Positions 1-6,697 of a stretch of 33,381 nucleotides of DNA are shown one piece after another. Every line of letters begins with the position of its first letter. Within the stretch, counting starts at the first letter, position 1. A program made the translations under genes and the position numbers. The stretch comes from a virus, in IMG/VR virus record IMGVR_UViG_3300017720_002462, positions 1 through 33,381 of that record, one strand, 5' to 3'. The notes under the pieces are model-generated. The model was not told the DNA's origin. It was given only the letters and a program-made list of their open reading frames with translations, and ran no database searches.

Positions 1-87
1 AAGAAGAAGAAATGTTAATTTCCTATCTCTAACCATAGTCCTAAGGACGGTTCTAAACCAAGTTCGTTTTACTTTTCTATTTTTCAT
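1..87 (-). CDS. Start of a truncated basic protein (left window edge)
   Basis: An ORF opens with ATG at 85-87 and stays open to the window edge, giving 29 residues that begin MKNRKVKRTWFRT. Its start codon overlaps the TGA stop of the preceding gene as ATGA, the same coupling seen at many junctions here. The visible part is very basic (K/R at about 10 of 29 positions) with no recognisable motif. The product is unknown and the rest lies outside the window. Confidence 0.55.
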   Translation of the reverse strand, partial: MKNRKVKRTWFRTVLRTMVRDRKLTFLLL

Positions 88-434
88 TTTAATTCGTCAA
101 ATATAATATCAATATCACCTGGATCATCAATAATATTCTGGTAATATTTTGACCATAATTTGTGATCATCAACTAAACATGATTTACATATTTGTTTTCT
201 AGTTACTGTACTTAATAATTCATCATAAGCTAGTAATTCTGCTTCAAATGCAGGTGGTAATTCTAATTTACCCCAATCGGAATTAACACCCCAAATTAAA
301 TTACGATTTATTTTTCTAGCTGTAGCTATCATATTAATTTTTTCTTCCATCCATTCAATTAAAGGAGTATCGGCAGCAAAAACAGCTGGTAATGTAGTTG
401 GTTTACTACACCAGGCACAAGTTTTATTGCTCAT
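84..434 (-). CDS. Hypothetical protein with two CxxC pairs
   Basis: A 116-aa protein whose only recognisable feature is a pair of CxxC motifs, C6/C9 (CAWC) near the N-terminus and C83/C86 (CKSC) about 75 residues later. Four cysteines in this arrangement would be compatible with a single zinc site joining the two ends of the chain, but that is inference. The stretch between them is mainly helical and the C-terminus is acidic. The start overlaps the end of the upstream oxygenase gene by 11 nt, so the two are probably translated from one message. I do not recognise the family. Confidence 0.75.
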   Translation of the reverse strand: MSNKTCAWCSKPTTLPAVFAADTPLIEWMEEKINMIATARKINRNLIWGVNSDWGKLELPPAFEAELLAYDELLSTVTRKQICKSCLVDDHKLWSKYYQNIIDDPGDIDIIFDELK

Positions 435-1029
435 TTTGCCACTTTTTAACTGTCTTTAAATCAATAAAATAACCAAAACTAAGTAATATTCTAGGTTTAT
501 CACCTGCTACCCTTGTTGTATAATGTTTATCAATGCCAGCAATACATCTCCATACTTCATTTTCTTTAACATCATATTCTACATCACTTATAACTGGGTT
601 ACCACCAACTGTTGGTTTAGATATTAACACATTAAATCTAACATGAACTACATCATCCAAATAATCATAAGGCAAATCTTCATTTAGTGATTTATCTGGT
701 CCTTCAACATTAAAATTAGCATCATTATGTTCATGTACTTGATGTCCTTTAGTTGAATAACAAATTATAAACCCATAATTAGGTTCAATTTGAGTATTCC
801 AAGGTAATTTATATACTTCTAATATTTCAGTAGCAATTCTATCTAATTCAATATAGGGGAATTTAGCTTCAGCTAATTCATCCTCTATTATATGTAAATA
901 ATCTTTAGCACGAACATTTCCCCCATGTTCTGGTTCGTCTGTAATATATTTTTCTCTATTATCTTTAATTGATATCCAATCTAAGATAGGTTGAGTTAAT
1001 TTATTGGGTATAATGTATTGACTATTCAT
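424..1029 (-). CDS. Putative 2OG-Fe(II) oxygenase
   Basis: A 201-aa protein with the signature of a double-stranded beta-helix 2-oxoglutarate/Fe(II) dioxygenase. An HxD pair is at H101/D103 (HEHNDANF), a distal histidine at H169 (DKHYTT) and an arginine at R180 (DKPRILLSFGY) that would bind the 2OG carboxylate. Known members of the superfamily hydroxylate proteins, nucleobases or small molecules; the substrate here is unknown. The gene overlaps the next upstream gene, also an oxygenase of different sequence, by 8 nt. The pair is not an obvious tandem duplication, because sequence is shared only around the metal ligands. Confidence 0.75.
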   Translation of the reverse strand: MNSQYIIPNKLTQPILDWISIKDNREKYITDEPEHGGNVRAKDYLHIIEDELAEAKFPYIELDRIATEILEVYKLPWNTQIEPNYGFIICYSTKGHQVHEHNDANFNVEGPDKSLNEDLPYDYLDDVVHVRFNVLISKPTVGGNPVISDVEYDVKENEVWRCIAGIDKHYTTRVAGDKPRILLSFGYFIDLKTVKKWQNEQ

Positions 1030-1666
1030 TTTTATTTACTATTCTTTCTCCATCCCTACCAGTAAAATACCAGTAATTATTTTGAAAATCGTGATCTTCA
1101 TTTAATATTTTATTTAATTTTGATCCAGTTACTAAATTACCACTTATAGATATTCTATTTTCATTAGAAGCATTTCTAGTTACAAAATGTAAAATTTCCC
1201 TTGAGAAAAAATAAATAGTACCAGGTTTGCAATCTATTTCCCACATAATTCTATTTTTATCTGCTTGGCAATGAAAGATTAAATTACCAGCATTTTCAGG
1301 CATATGAGGATAATAAACCCAAGATAATCCTCTAACATTATCTTCATGTGAATGAATCATTGTTTGTTCACCTGGAGGTGTAAAATGACCCCATATTTCA
1401 GTTACTTCCATAGCATTATCCATATTAAAAATGCTATCAACAATTTTATTTATACCTGAACCTATTATATCAAAAGTTGCATTTGTTAATGGTACATCTT
1501 CATAAAATGTATGTTGCATGTCAACATCTTTATGAGAAGGTCTTGATTCATTTAATTCATTACCTGGGTTTTCCCTAGTTGATGTAATTTCATTTATAAG
1601 CTTTTCATTATCTAATTCAAGCTCATGTTCATAATAAAATAAACCGTTAATTAATTTTAGACTCAT
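1022..1666 (-). CDS. Putative 2OG-Fe(II) oxygenase, second copy type
   Basis: A 214-aa protein of the 'putative 2OG-Fe(II) oxygenase' type common in marine T4-like phages. The HxD is H107/D109 (HSHEDNVRG), followed by a strand pair (LSWVYYP) and the distal histidine H160 in a PGTIYFF...LHFV segment, with R171 in NENRISISGN. All four expected ligands are present, so the enzyme is probably active. The N-terminal 70 residues carry no motif I know. It overlaps the downstream oxygenase by 8 nt and the upstream small gene by 20 nt. A role in modifying a protein, nucleotide or sugar is possible; the sequence does not say which. Confidence 0.8.
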   Translation of the reverse strand: MSLKLINGLFYYEHELELDNEKLINEITSTRENPGNELNESRPSHKDVDMQHTFYEDVPLTNATFDIIGSGINKIVDSIFNMDNAMEVTEIWGHFTPPGEQTMIHSHEDNVRGLSWVYYPHMPENAGNLIFHCQADKNRIMWEIDCKPGTIYFFSREILHFVTRNASNENRISISGNLVTGSKLNKILNEDHDFQNNYWYFTGRDGERIVNKNE

Positions 1667-1883
1667 CTTCTATTATTTGGGCGTCTTCAACTTCCCTGCA
1701 AATTAATAATTTATCACCTTCTCTTAATACATGGTTACCACCATGAAAATCAACATATAATCCTAATAATTTTTGATCAATCCTTGAATCGTGTTTCTTA
1801 GGAATAATCATTTGTTGTACTTTATATGCTTTTAATACTTCAAATAACCTATCGTTAACATATTTAAGATAAGTTCCGTACAT
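1647..1883 (-). CDS. Hypothetical protein, 78 aa
   Basis: A small protein starting MYGTYLKYVND, lysine-rich in the first half and acidic at the C-terminus. I see no metal-binding cysteines, membrane segment or family motif. Its ATG overlaps the TAA of the Smr gene by one base (TAATG) and its 3' end overlaps the downstream oxygenase by 20 nt, which supports translation as part of this operon. Confidence 0.65.
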   Translation of the reverse strand: MYGTYLKYVNDRLFEVLKAYKVQQMIIPKKHDSRIDQKLLGLYVDFHGGNHVLREGDKLLICREVEDAQIIEDESKIN

Positions 1884-2116
1884 TATATAATTTCTTTATC
1901 ATTTACATACATTACACCAGGGTTATTAGGTGGAATATAATAATCAAATTTGTGGGGTCCAAGTATTTCGTTAATTATTTTTTTCTGTAATTCAGGTGAT
2001 TTACCTGTTACAATTTTTATATCAATCATTTTATAAACTGAATTAATTAGTAGATATTCTTCTACCTTAATTAGTGCATCCTTATGGTTTAAACCATGAC
2101 AATCTATTTCAAACAT
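1883..2116 (-). CDS. Smr-domain protein (MutS2-type Smr nuclease domain)
   Basis: A 77-aa stand-alone Smr domain. The opening strand carries the DCHGL motif (residues 5-9, equivalent to the family LDLHG), followed by an amphipathic helix (KDALIKVEEYL) and the strand-turn IKIVTGKS (33-40), the family's second conserved block. Smr domains of MutS2 and eukaryotic relatives bind or nick DNA or RNA. Here the domain is the whole protein. The usual glycine after the TGKG turn is serine. Whether this copy is a nuclease or only a nucleic-acid binder cannot be told. It is coupled by 1-nt overlaps to genes on both sides. Confidence 0.8.
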   Translation of the reverse strand: MFEIDCHGLNHKDALIKVEEYLLINSVYKMIDIKIVTGKSPELQKKIINEILGPHKFDYYIPPNNPGVMYVNDKEII

Positions 2117-2226
2117 TATTTACCTAATTGCTGTTGTAATTTTTGTATTTTTAATTTAATTTTTTGAGTTTGAGGTTTAATTAATTTTAACCTTACTATC
2201 TCACTACTAAGTTCTTTCGTAGTCAT
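2116..2226 (-). CDS. Small lysine/glutamine-rich helical peptide, 36 aa
   Basis: An ORF beginning MTTKELSSEI and ending QQQLGK fills the gap between the cupin and Smr genes. It overlaps the cupin 3' end by 20 nt, and its TAA shares one base with the Smr ATG. Spaced Leu/Ile and Gln/Lys residues suggest a single amphipathic helix or short coiled coil. The fit into the overlap pattern is the main evidence that it is translated. Function unknown. Confidence 0.5.
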   Translation of the reverse strand: MTTKELSSEIVRLKLIKPQTQKIKLKIQKLQQQLGK

Positions 2227-2548
2227 CTTCTAATCTTATTATGTCATCTTCACCAAAATACGTTCCTGTTTGTACTTCAATAAAAACAACTGGTTCGTGT
2301 GTTTCATTCCAAGCTCTATGTTTAGCACCTAAAGGAATACTAATTGATTCCCCAGATGATCTAAATACTCTATCATCATCTAAAATAATAGTTAATAATC
2401 CACTAACAACTGTCCATTGTTCTCTTCGTTTATCATGATATTGATATGATAATCTACTATAAGGGTTAACTGTAATACGTTTTACTTTAACATCTTTAGT
2501 ATCAAGTAATACTTCATATTTACCCCATGGTCTATGTTCTGTTTCCAT
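2207..2548 (-). CDS. Mannose-6-phosphate isomerase-type cupin
   Basis: A 113-aa cupin matching the C-terminal isomerase domain of bifunctional ManC/type II phosphomannose isomerases. It opens with RPWGKYEVL (residues 6-14), has the metal-binding cupin stretch LSYQYHDKRREQW (33-45), then GESISIPLGAKHR (66-78), IEVQTGTYFGEDDI and a terminal EDDYER. The pyrophosphorylase half of ManC is absent. Known relatives interconvert fructose-6-P and mannose-6-P in the cytoplasm to feed GDP-mannose synthesis. It sits one base after the glycosyltransferase at 2550 and heads away from rmlB/rmlC, so it likely belongs to the same sugar-nucleotide operon. Confidence 0.85.
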   Translation of the reverse strand: METEHRPWGKYEVLLDTKDVKVKRITVNPYSRLSYQYHDKRREQWTVVSGLLTIILDDDRVFRSSGESISIPLGAKHRAWNETHEPVVFIEVQTGTYFGEDDIIRLEDDYERT

Positions 2549-2549
2549 A

Positions 2550-3338
2550 TTAAAACCCTAAATGTTTATCTTTACAAAATTCTAAATCTACAATACTAGC
2601 TTTAATATCTAATCCTTCTATATTAAATGGATGTTTCCAAGGTTTAACTGTTCTCCAACCTGGTCCCCATTTTTCAAATAAATATTCAAAATTTTTATCA
2701 TTTGAATACGATAACTTTTTATACAATTCAGGACTATATTTTTTAGTATTCATCCCAGTTTCATAATAATCATGATCAGCACCATCACTCATTGTTCCTT
2801 CACCATGATAGTATTTAGATTCTAAATTTAACACTGTCTTTACCGGTTTTATAGCTAATCTCATTATATAGTCACTATCTTCGCCGTAACAAGGATATAA
2901 ATTTTCATCAAAGTAACCATGACTGTTTACTACAAAATCTTTAATTAAAAATAAATCAAATGAACCTAAGCCAAAATCACCTCCATTACCAAATACTAAT
3001 CCTGTTTCTTTATCTTGGGCTGCTTCATACATTTCTTTTAAAAACCCAGTACCAAAACTACAATCATGGTTGATTATAACCCAATAAGGTGAATGCATAA
3101 ATGATTTTATAATCATGTTCCAACCACCAGCACAACCAACATTATAAGGCATATGATAAACCTTTAAATTATTAATAAACTTATGTGGTTTAGATACTAA
3201 TTTATCTAGTTCATCATTTAATTCACCTGCACTATTATTAATAATAATATAATTTTCAACTGGAAAATCAACACTATTAATCTGTCGTTTTAGCCATTTT
3301 ATCTCGTTAACTATTAATGTTCCAACTACTGGTATCAT
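2550..3338 (-). CDS. Glycosyltransferase, GT2-like (GT-A fold)
   Basis: A 262-aa GT-A-type glycosyltransferase. Recognisable parts are the N-terminal Rossmann-like half (IIINNSAG at 31-38), NVGCAGGWN (66-74) as in GT2 enzymes, a metal/nucleotide-binding equivalent NHDCSFG (90-96) and the acceptor-side motif YGEDSDYIMRL (151-161) followed by H178. The usual DxD is replaced by HDC, which is unusual. It would transfer a sugar from an NDP-sugar in the cytoplasm; donor and acceptor are unknown. The start overlaps the rmlB stop as ATGA, so it may use the product of that pathway. Confidence 0.8.
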   Translation of the reverse strand: MIPVVGTLIVNEIKWLKRQINSVDFPVENYIIINNSAGELNDELDKLVSKPHKFINNLKVYHMPYNVGCAGGWNMIIKSFMHSPYWVIINHDCSFGTGFLKEMYEAAQDKETGLVFGNGGDFGLGSFDLFLIKDFVVNSHGYFDENLYPCYGEDSDYIMRLAIKPVKTVLNLESKYYHGEGTMSDGADHDYYETGMNTKKYSPELYKKLSYSNDKNFEYLFEKWGPGWRTVKPWKHPFNIEGLDIKASIVDLEFCKDKHLGF

Positions 3339-4222
3339 ATTTGTTCTTTTAAATATTCTTCTAATGTTTTTAACTTACCTAAACTCATCAAATTAGTTTT
3401 GATTGCATATTTTTTATCATGGCCCAATCTATCTTCTACAAACTTATATTTGACTTTTTTACCTAATAATTCACCTATTTTTTGTACTATTTCTTTGTTA
3501 GTCCATCTATCACCTGAACCTATATTAACTGGACCAGTATTTAATAAACTGTTATTTTGCATCATTTCAAAGATAATTCTAACATTATCTTCAACCCACA
3601 TCCATTCTCTAATTTGTTCACCATCACCATAAATTGGAATTGGAATATCATTTTTAATACTATTAAATATAGTAGGTAAAAACTTTTCACTGTGTTGATC
3701 AACTCCAAAATTATTGCACGTACGAGTAATAATATGAGGTAAATTATAAGTTCTACCTGCAGCCATAACTAGCATTTCTGCAGCTGCTTTAGTAGCTGAA
3801 TAATAAGATGATGGATTTAATCTATCATACTCAGTTGAGGGTTTATTACCTTCATTATCTCCATATACTTCATCAGTTGATATTTGAACAAATCGTTTTA
3901 ATGATGGTATTTGTCTAGCTATTTCTAGCATATTATAAGTTCCTTCTATATTTGTTTTTACAAAAGGTTTACCATCTTTAATTGAATTGTCTACATGGGA
4001 TTCAGCAGCAAAGTTAACTATATAATGGGCATTTTCACAAATATAAGCTACATTATCACAAATAGATTTTACTGCTAAATTATAGTTGCAACCATTTAAT
4101 CTGTTTTTATCAGCAGCATAAGTCATATTATCTATAATAACACACTCAGCACCTTTACTTGAAGCATATCTTACAAATGCAGAACCTATAAAACCTAAAC
4201 CTCCAGTAACAACTATTTTCAT
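3335..4222 (-). CDS. rmlB: dTDP-glucose 4,6-dehydratase (RmlB-like)
   Basis: A 295-aa short-chain dehydrogenase of the RmlB family. NAD binding is shown by GGLGFIG (7-13), the catalytic TDE by TDEVYG (116-121) and the YxxxK pair by Y141/K145 in YYSATK. The substrate-side block NNFGVDQHSEKFLP (170-183) and the GDGEQIREWMWVED segment (199-212) are typical. It makes dTDP-4-keto-6-deoxyglucose, the precursor of rhamnose and many 6-deoxysugars. It is shorter than host enzymes (about 340-350 aa), mainly in the C-terminal domain. It overlaps rmlC by 4 nt; rmlA and rmlD are not in the window. Confidence 0.9.
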   Translation of the reverse strand: MKIVVTGGLGFIGSAFVRYASSKGAECVIIDNMTYAADKNRLNGCNYNLAVKSICDNVAYICENAHYIVNFAAESHVDNSIKDGKPFVKTNIEGTYNMLEIARQIPSLKRFVQISTDEVYGDNEGNKPSTEYDRLNPSSYYSATKAAAEMLVMAAGRTYNLPHIITRTCNNFGVDQHSEKFLPTIFNSIKNDIPIPIYGDGEQIREWMWVEDNVRIIFEMMQNNSLLNTGPVNIGSGDRWTNKEIVQKIGELLGKKVKYKFVEDRLGHDKKYAIKTNLMSLGKLKTLEEYLKEQI

Positions 4223-4698
4223 TGGCCTAATTTATCTTTATCACTAATTAATATATCTGTAACATGATTTACTTTATCTATTATTACTTCTACTATTTTA
4301 GGAATAGTATGCCAAGGAATACTATGATCATGTTCAGGAGCATAATGACTATCTATTAAATAAGTAACTATTGTATCAGGTTCTAATGTAAGAAACCCGT
4401 GTGCTTTATTTTTAGGTACAAATATAGATTGTTGGTTGTTTAATTTATACCATTCTACTTCTTTAGTTTCTAAATCATATAAAAAATCAATTATACTGCC
4501 CTGTATTACTTTAACATATTTATTTTGAGCTGTTTCAAATGCTTGATAATGCATTCCTCTAAATGTATAAATTTTAGGATTAACACTAATATTAGCTTGT
4601 AACCATTTTTTTACTGATTTAGGGCCGCATTGTAAATCTATAGGTGTAAAAGAACCTCTATCGTCTATAAATGTTTTATGATTTCTTACCTTTGACAT
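4219..4698 (-). CDS. rmlC: dTDP-4-dehydrorhamnose 3,5-epimerase (RmlC-like)
   Basis: A 159-aa cupin-fold epimerase. Diagnostic blocks are DRGSF (13-17), FRGMHYQ (46-52, with the catalytic base H50), the VIQGSIIDFLYDL strand pair, PKNKAHGFLTL (95-105) and Y119. The family epimerises C3 and C5 of dTDP-4-keto-6-deoxyglucose. The usual WDDP-type ending is replaced by PWHTIP. The FRGMHYQ block argues against the related 3,4-ketoisomerase FdtA. It lies between rmlB and the cytidylyltransferase, overlapping them by 4 and 23 nt. Confidence 0.88.
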   Translation of the reverse strand: MSKVRNHKTFIDDRGSFTPIDLQCGPKSVKKWLQANISVNPKIYTFRGMHYQAFETAQNKYVKVIQGSIIDFLYDLETKEVEWYKLNNQQSIFVPKNKAHGFLTLEPDTIVTYLIDSHYAPEHDHSIPWHTIPKIVEVIIDKVNHVTDILISDKDKLGQ

Positions 4699-5134
4699 TA
4701 ACTATTTTAGGATTTTGTTTATATGTTTGTTGTGTGATTAAATCTTTTAATTTAGTAGTAGACCAACCATGTGCTCTACTTGTATATAAAACAGGTATAT
4801 TTAAATGGTCACCTGTAAATCTTTTACCTAAATAATCTTCACCTAATACTCTTAAATTGGGTTTAAAATGTTCAATCAGTCCTAATAATTCTTCTTCAGT
4901 ATTATAAACAAATACTTCATCAATGTATTGTATTGACATTAATGCCCTATATCTTTCATATAGTGGAATTACTGGTTTGTATTTATTTCTATTATATGCA
5001 GATGGATCACCATGTAAAAATACAATAAAGTGATAACAATGCTTTTTAGCATCTTCAAATGTGTAAATATATCCTGGGTGTAATAAATCGAAATTACCTG
5101 CTGTAAACCCAACAACCTTTTTTATAGCCTTCAT
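4676..5134 (-). CDS. Cytidylyltransferase-like nucleotidyltransferase
   Basis: A 152-aa protein of the nucleotidyltransferase superfamily (glycerol-3-phosphate cytidylyltransferase / RfaE C-domain type). The N-terminal strand and turn GNFDLLHPGY (13-22) align with the HxGH region, but the second histidine is tyrosine (HPGY). Later family features are present: RYRALMSIQYIDEV (61-74), LRVLGEDYL (94-102) and a WSTTKLKD (124-131) equivalent of the ISSTxIR motif. Active relatives make CDP- or ADP-activated sugars or polyols. The H-to-Y change may reduce activity. It is coupled to rmlC by a 23-nt overlap. Confidence 0.75.
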   Translation of the reverse strand: MKAIKKVVGFTAGNFDLLHPGYIYTFEDAKKHCYHFIVFLHGDPSAYNRNKYKPVIPLYERYRALMSIQYIDEVFVYNTEEELLGLIEHFKPNLRVLGEDYLGKRFTGDHLNIPVLYTSRAHGWSTTKLKDLITQQTYKQNPKIVNVKGKKS

Positions 5135-5292
5135 TTTATTCCTCCATTTTTTAATTGGTTAATAAATAATTTTATATATTCATAGTGTTTTTTCCATTTT
5201 TTACCTTCATGCTTATCACTATTTGATACCCATCTACGTTCACATTCAGATAAAACAATTTCTAATAACTTAATTAATTGATCTTTTATCAT
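5131..5292 (-). CDS. Hypothetical protein, 53 aa
   Basis: I place the start at the ATG of 5290-5292 (MIKDQLIKLLE), because it overlaps the stop of the upstream membrane protein as ATGA. A longer reading in this frame would lie inside that gene. The product is helical and charged, with basic residues in its middle (HEGKKWKKHYEYIKL). Function unknown. Confidence 0.65.
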   Translation of the reverse strand: MIKDQLIKLLEIVLSECERRWVSNSDKHEGKKWKKHYEYIKLFINQLKNGGIK

Positions 5293-5642
5293 GGAGTTTT
5301 CCAAAACACTTGTATGCTTATAAGTATTAGACAAAGTCCAAGACTTAACCAAGTTTTTAAATTAATTCCTTGATCAAAATAATGACTAACAAATGTGGCA
5401 TAAATAACCATACCACAGCCAAAGCCAATAAATCTAGCAGGCCATAATAAACCTTCCATAGCACTAACAGTATATTTAGTACCCCAAATGTAAAAGAAAG
5501 ATATAAATAAGCCAGCTGATGCTACTACTATTGTATTTTTCCTAAACCATTCCCACAAAAACTGTCCATTTAATTGGTACCATACAAAAACATGGCCAAT
5601 AAAGAAACAAGTTATTCCTATTAATAAGTGTTTTAAATTCAT
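5289..5642 (-). CDS. Small integral membrane protein, 4 TM
   Basis: A 117-aa polytopic membrane protein with four hydrophobic segments at about 4-23, 36-54, 70-88 and 96-114. Conserved-looking polar or aromatic positions sit in the loops (WYQLNGQFLWEWF, LLWPARFIGFG, GINLKTWLSL). It resembles a conserved small membrane protein I associate with marine T4-like phages, possibly related to the DMT/DUF486 type, but I cannot confirm this. It would act in the host inner membrane. Adjacent genes abut or overlap by 4 nt. Confidence 0.75.
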   Translation of the reverse strand: MNLKHLLIGITCFFIGHVFVWYQLNGQFLWEWFRKNTIVVASAGLFISFFYIWGTKYTVSAMEGLLWPARFIGFGCGMVIYATFVSHYFDQGINLKTWLSLGLCLILISIQVFWKTP

Positions 5643-5837
5643 TTATTGATTATTGTATATTTCTTTTGTTTCATCTCCCCAACCCCAATCATAAATTGCA
5701 GTTATAAATGCTATTCTAAACACATAACTTTCCCAAGGTAAATCCTCAGTTGGGTCATAATAATCTATACTAAAGCCAAATACAAAACCATCATGTGGCC
5801 ATTTAAAATTGAACTTTAATCCAAACCATTTATTCAT
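5643..5837 (-). CDS. Hypothetical aromatic-rich protein, 64 aa
   Basis: A 64-aa protein rich in Trp, Phe and Tyr (MNKWFGLKFNFKWPHDG...), likely a small beta-rich fold. It abuts the membrane-protein gene exactly and overlaps the PC4-like gene by 8 nt. No motif is recognised. Confidence 0.65.
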   Translation of the reverse strand: MNKWFGLKFNFKWPHDGFVFGFSIDYYDPTEDLPWESYVFRIAFITAIYDWGWGDETKEIYNNQ

Positions 5838-6048
5838 TGTCTTCTATATTATTTTGTAATTGAACTAATCCTTCAATTACTGATTCTAATACTTTAGGTG
5901 TAAATGTAATACCTTTTTTAGTAGGTAATCTTTTACCATCTTCAGCATCATAAAATTCTCTTACATCAACATAAGGATGACCCTCATATTCACGTAACTC
6001 AATTTGAACGTAATTTGTTTTGTTTTTTTTAATTTCTATAATATCCAT
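5830..6048 (-). CDS. PC4/SUB1-like ssDNA-binding protein
   Basis: A 72-aa protein matching the transcriptional coactivator p15 (PC4) fold. Strand residues VQIELREYEGHPYVDVREFY (14-33), the turn DAEDGKRLPTKKGITF (34-49) and a C-terminal helix (VLESVIEGLVQL) are in the expected order. The TKKG segment is the family hallmark. Known members form dimers binding single-stranded DNA and occur in several phages, including T5 and marine viruses, with roles in replication or transcription. Here it is the complete protein without extra domains. It overlaps its downstream neighbour by 8 nt. Confidence 0.8.
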   Translation of the reverse strand: MDIIEIKKNKTNYVQIELREYEGHPYVDVREFYDAEDGKRLPTKKGITFTPKVLESVIEGLVQLQNNIEDNE

Positions 6049-6053
6049 AATTT

Positions 6054-6473
6054 TTATTTTGATAATCCGTAATCACTTACTTTTCTAAACAACCATGCTT
6101 GACCAGGGCCTCCTGCTGAAGATGGTTTCATTACTACCATTTGCATACCTTTAAGGTAAAATAATAATCTATATTCATCATTACTTTTTTGAACATAAAT
6201 GTATTTTTCTTCAAGTGTAAATTTGCCTTCTGCTACTTCTTTACCTTCAGGTGTATCAGACATTCTATAAAATGTATCTCCATCATCACTATAATTCATA
6301 TATAAAACACTTGAACCATCCCAACTTTGCCATGTGCCATAAATGTTTTCATTATCAGTTCCAAGTCCAATTCTTTTTTCTTGGGCGTTAAGTGAATTAA
6401 TAAAAAGTAATGAAAAAATAAATAAAGCAATTAATGCTAATTTATCTAATGTGTCTAAATTTGGTTTTTTCAT
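6054..6473 (-). CDS. Secreted or membrane-anchored beta-rich protein
   Basis: A 139-aa protein with an N-terminal hydrophobic segment (about 12-29, ALIALFIFSLLFINS) and a Bacteroidetes-style cleavage site after LNAQ, so export to the periplasm is likely. The mature part is beta-rich, with IYGTWQSWDG followed by short alternating strands (EGKFTLEEKYIYVQK, YRLLFYLKGMQMVVM) and a terminal GQAWLFRKVS. This resembles small lipocalin-like or DUF2147-like domains, but the match is only structural and by eye. It may alter the host envelope. Confidence 0.7.
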   Translation of the reverse strand: MKKPNLDTLDKLALIALFIFSLLFINSLNAQEKRIGLGTDNENIYGTWQSWDGSSVLYMNYSDDGDTFYRMSDTPEGKEVAEGKFTLEEKYIYVQKSNDEYRLLFYLKGMQMVVMKPSSAGGPGQAWLFRKVSDYGLSK

Positions 6474-6697
6474 GATAACATTAAATTTTTATTTTCTAAA
6501 AACATCCAAAATCTTTCTAGCCATAATTCTACTCTTACACCTTCAATTTCATCTTTAGCTTTAATACCTGCACTTCGTTTTTCTCTGACAAATGCTATTC
6601 CCATATCACAATAGTCTCTAGCCTTATCTGACTCACCTAATCTATAACATTCTTTTGCCCTATCCAAGCAATAATGCAAAGTTTTTTTACCTCTCAT
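6470..6697 (-). CDS. Helical hypothetical protein, 75 aa
   Basis: A 75-aa basic, helical protein. Residues about 8-38 (YCLDRAKECYRLGESDKARDY) have the look of one TPR-like helical hairpin, followed by a long amphipathic helix. It overlaps both neighbours by 4 nt (ATGA), so it is translationally coupled. Function unknown. Confidence 0.65.
   Translation of the reverse strand: MRGKKTLHYCLDRAKECYRLGESDKARDYCDMGIAFVREKRSAGIKAKDEIEGVRVELWLERFWMFLENKNLMLS

Noticed and set aside
2241-2438. Plus-strand ORFs of 60-90 codons (also near 3399, 6343, 8817, 11786, 21111, 23550, 25504, 28986, 33001)
   Set aside because: All lie opposite well-supported minus-strand genes, lack motifs and have leaders unlike the real starts.
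4219-4698. Interpretation as FdtA 3,4-ketoisomerase to complete a Fuc3NAc-type pathway with the DegT and GNAT genes
   Set aside because: FRGMHYQ and the AHGF segment are RmlC features, so this protein is better called an epimerase.
5293-5352. Longer form of the 53-aa gene at 5131
   Set aside because: The extra 20 codons overlap the membrane-protein gene; the ATGA coupling at 5289-5292 favours the shorter form.
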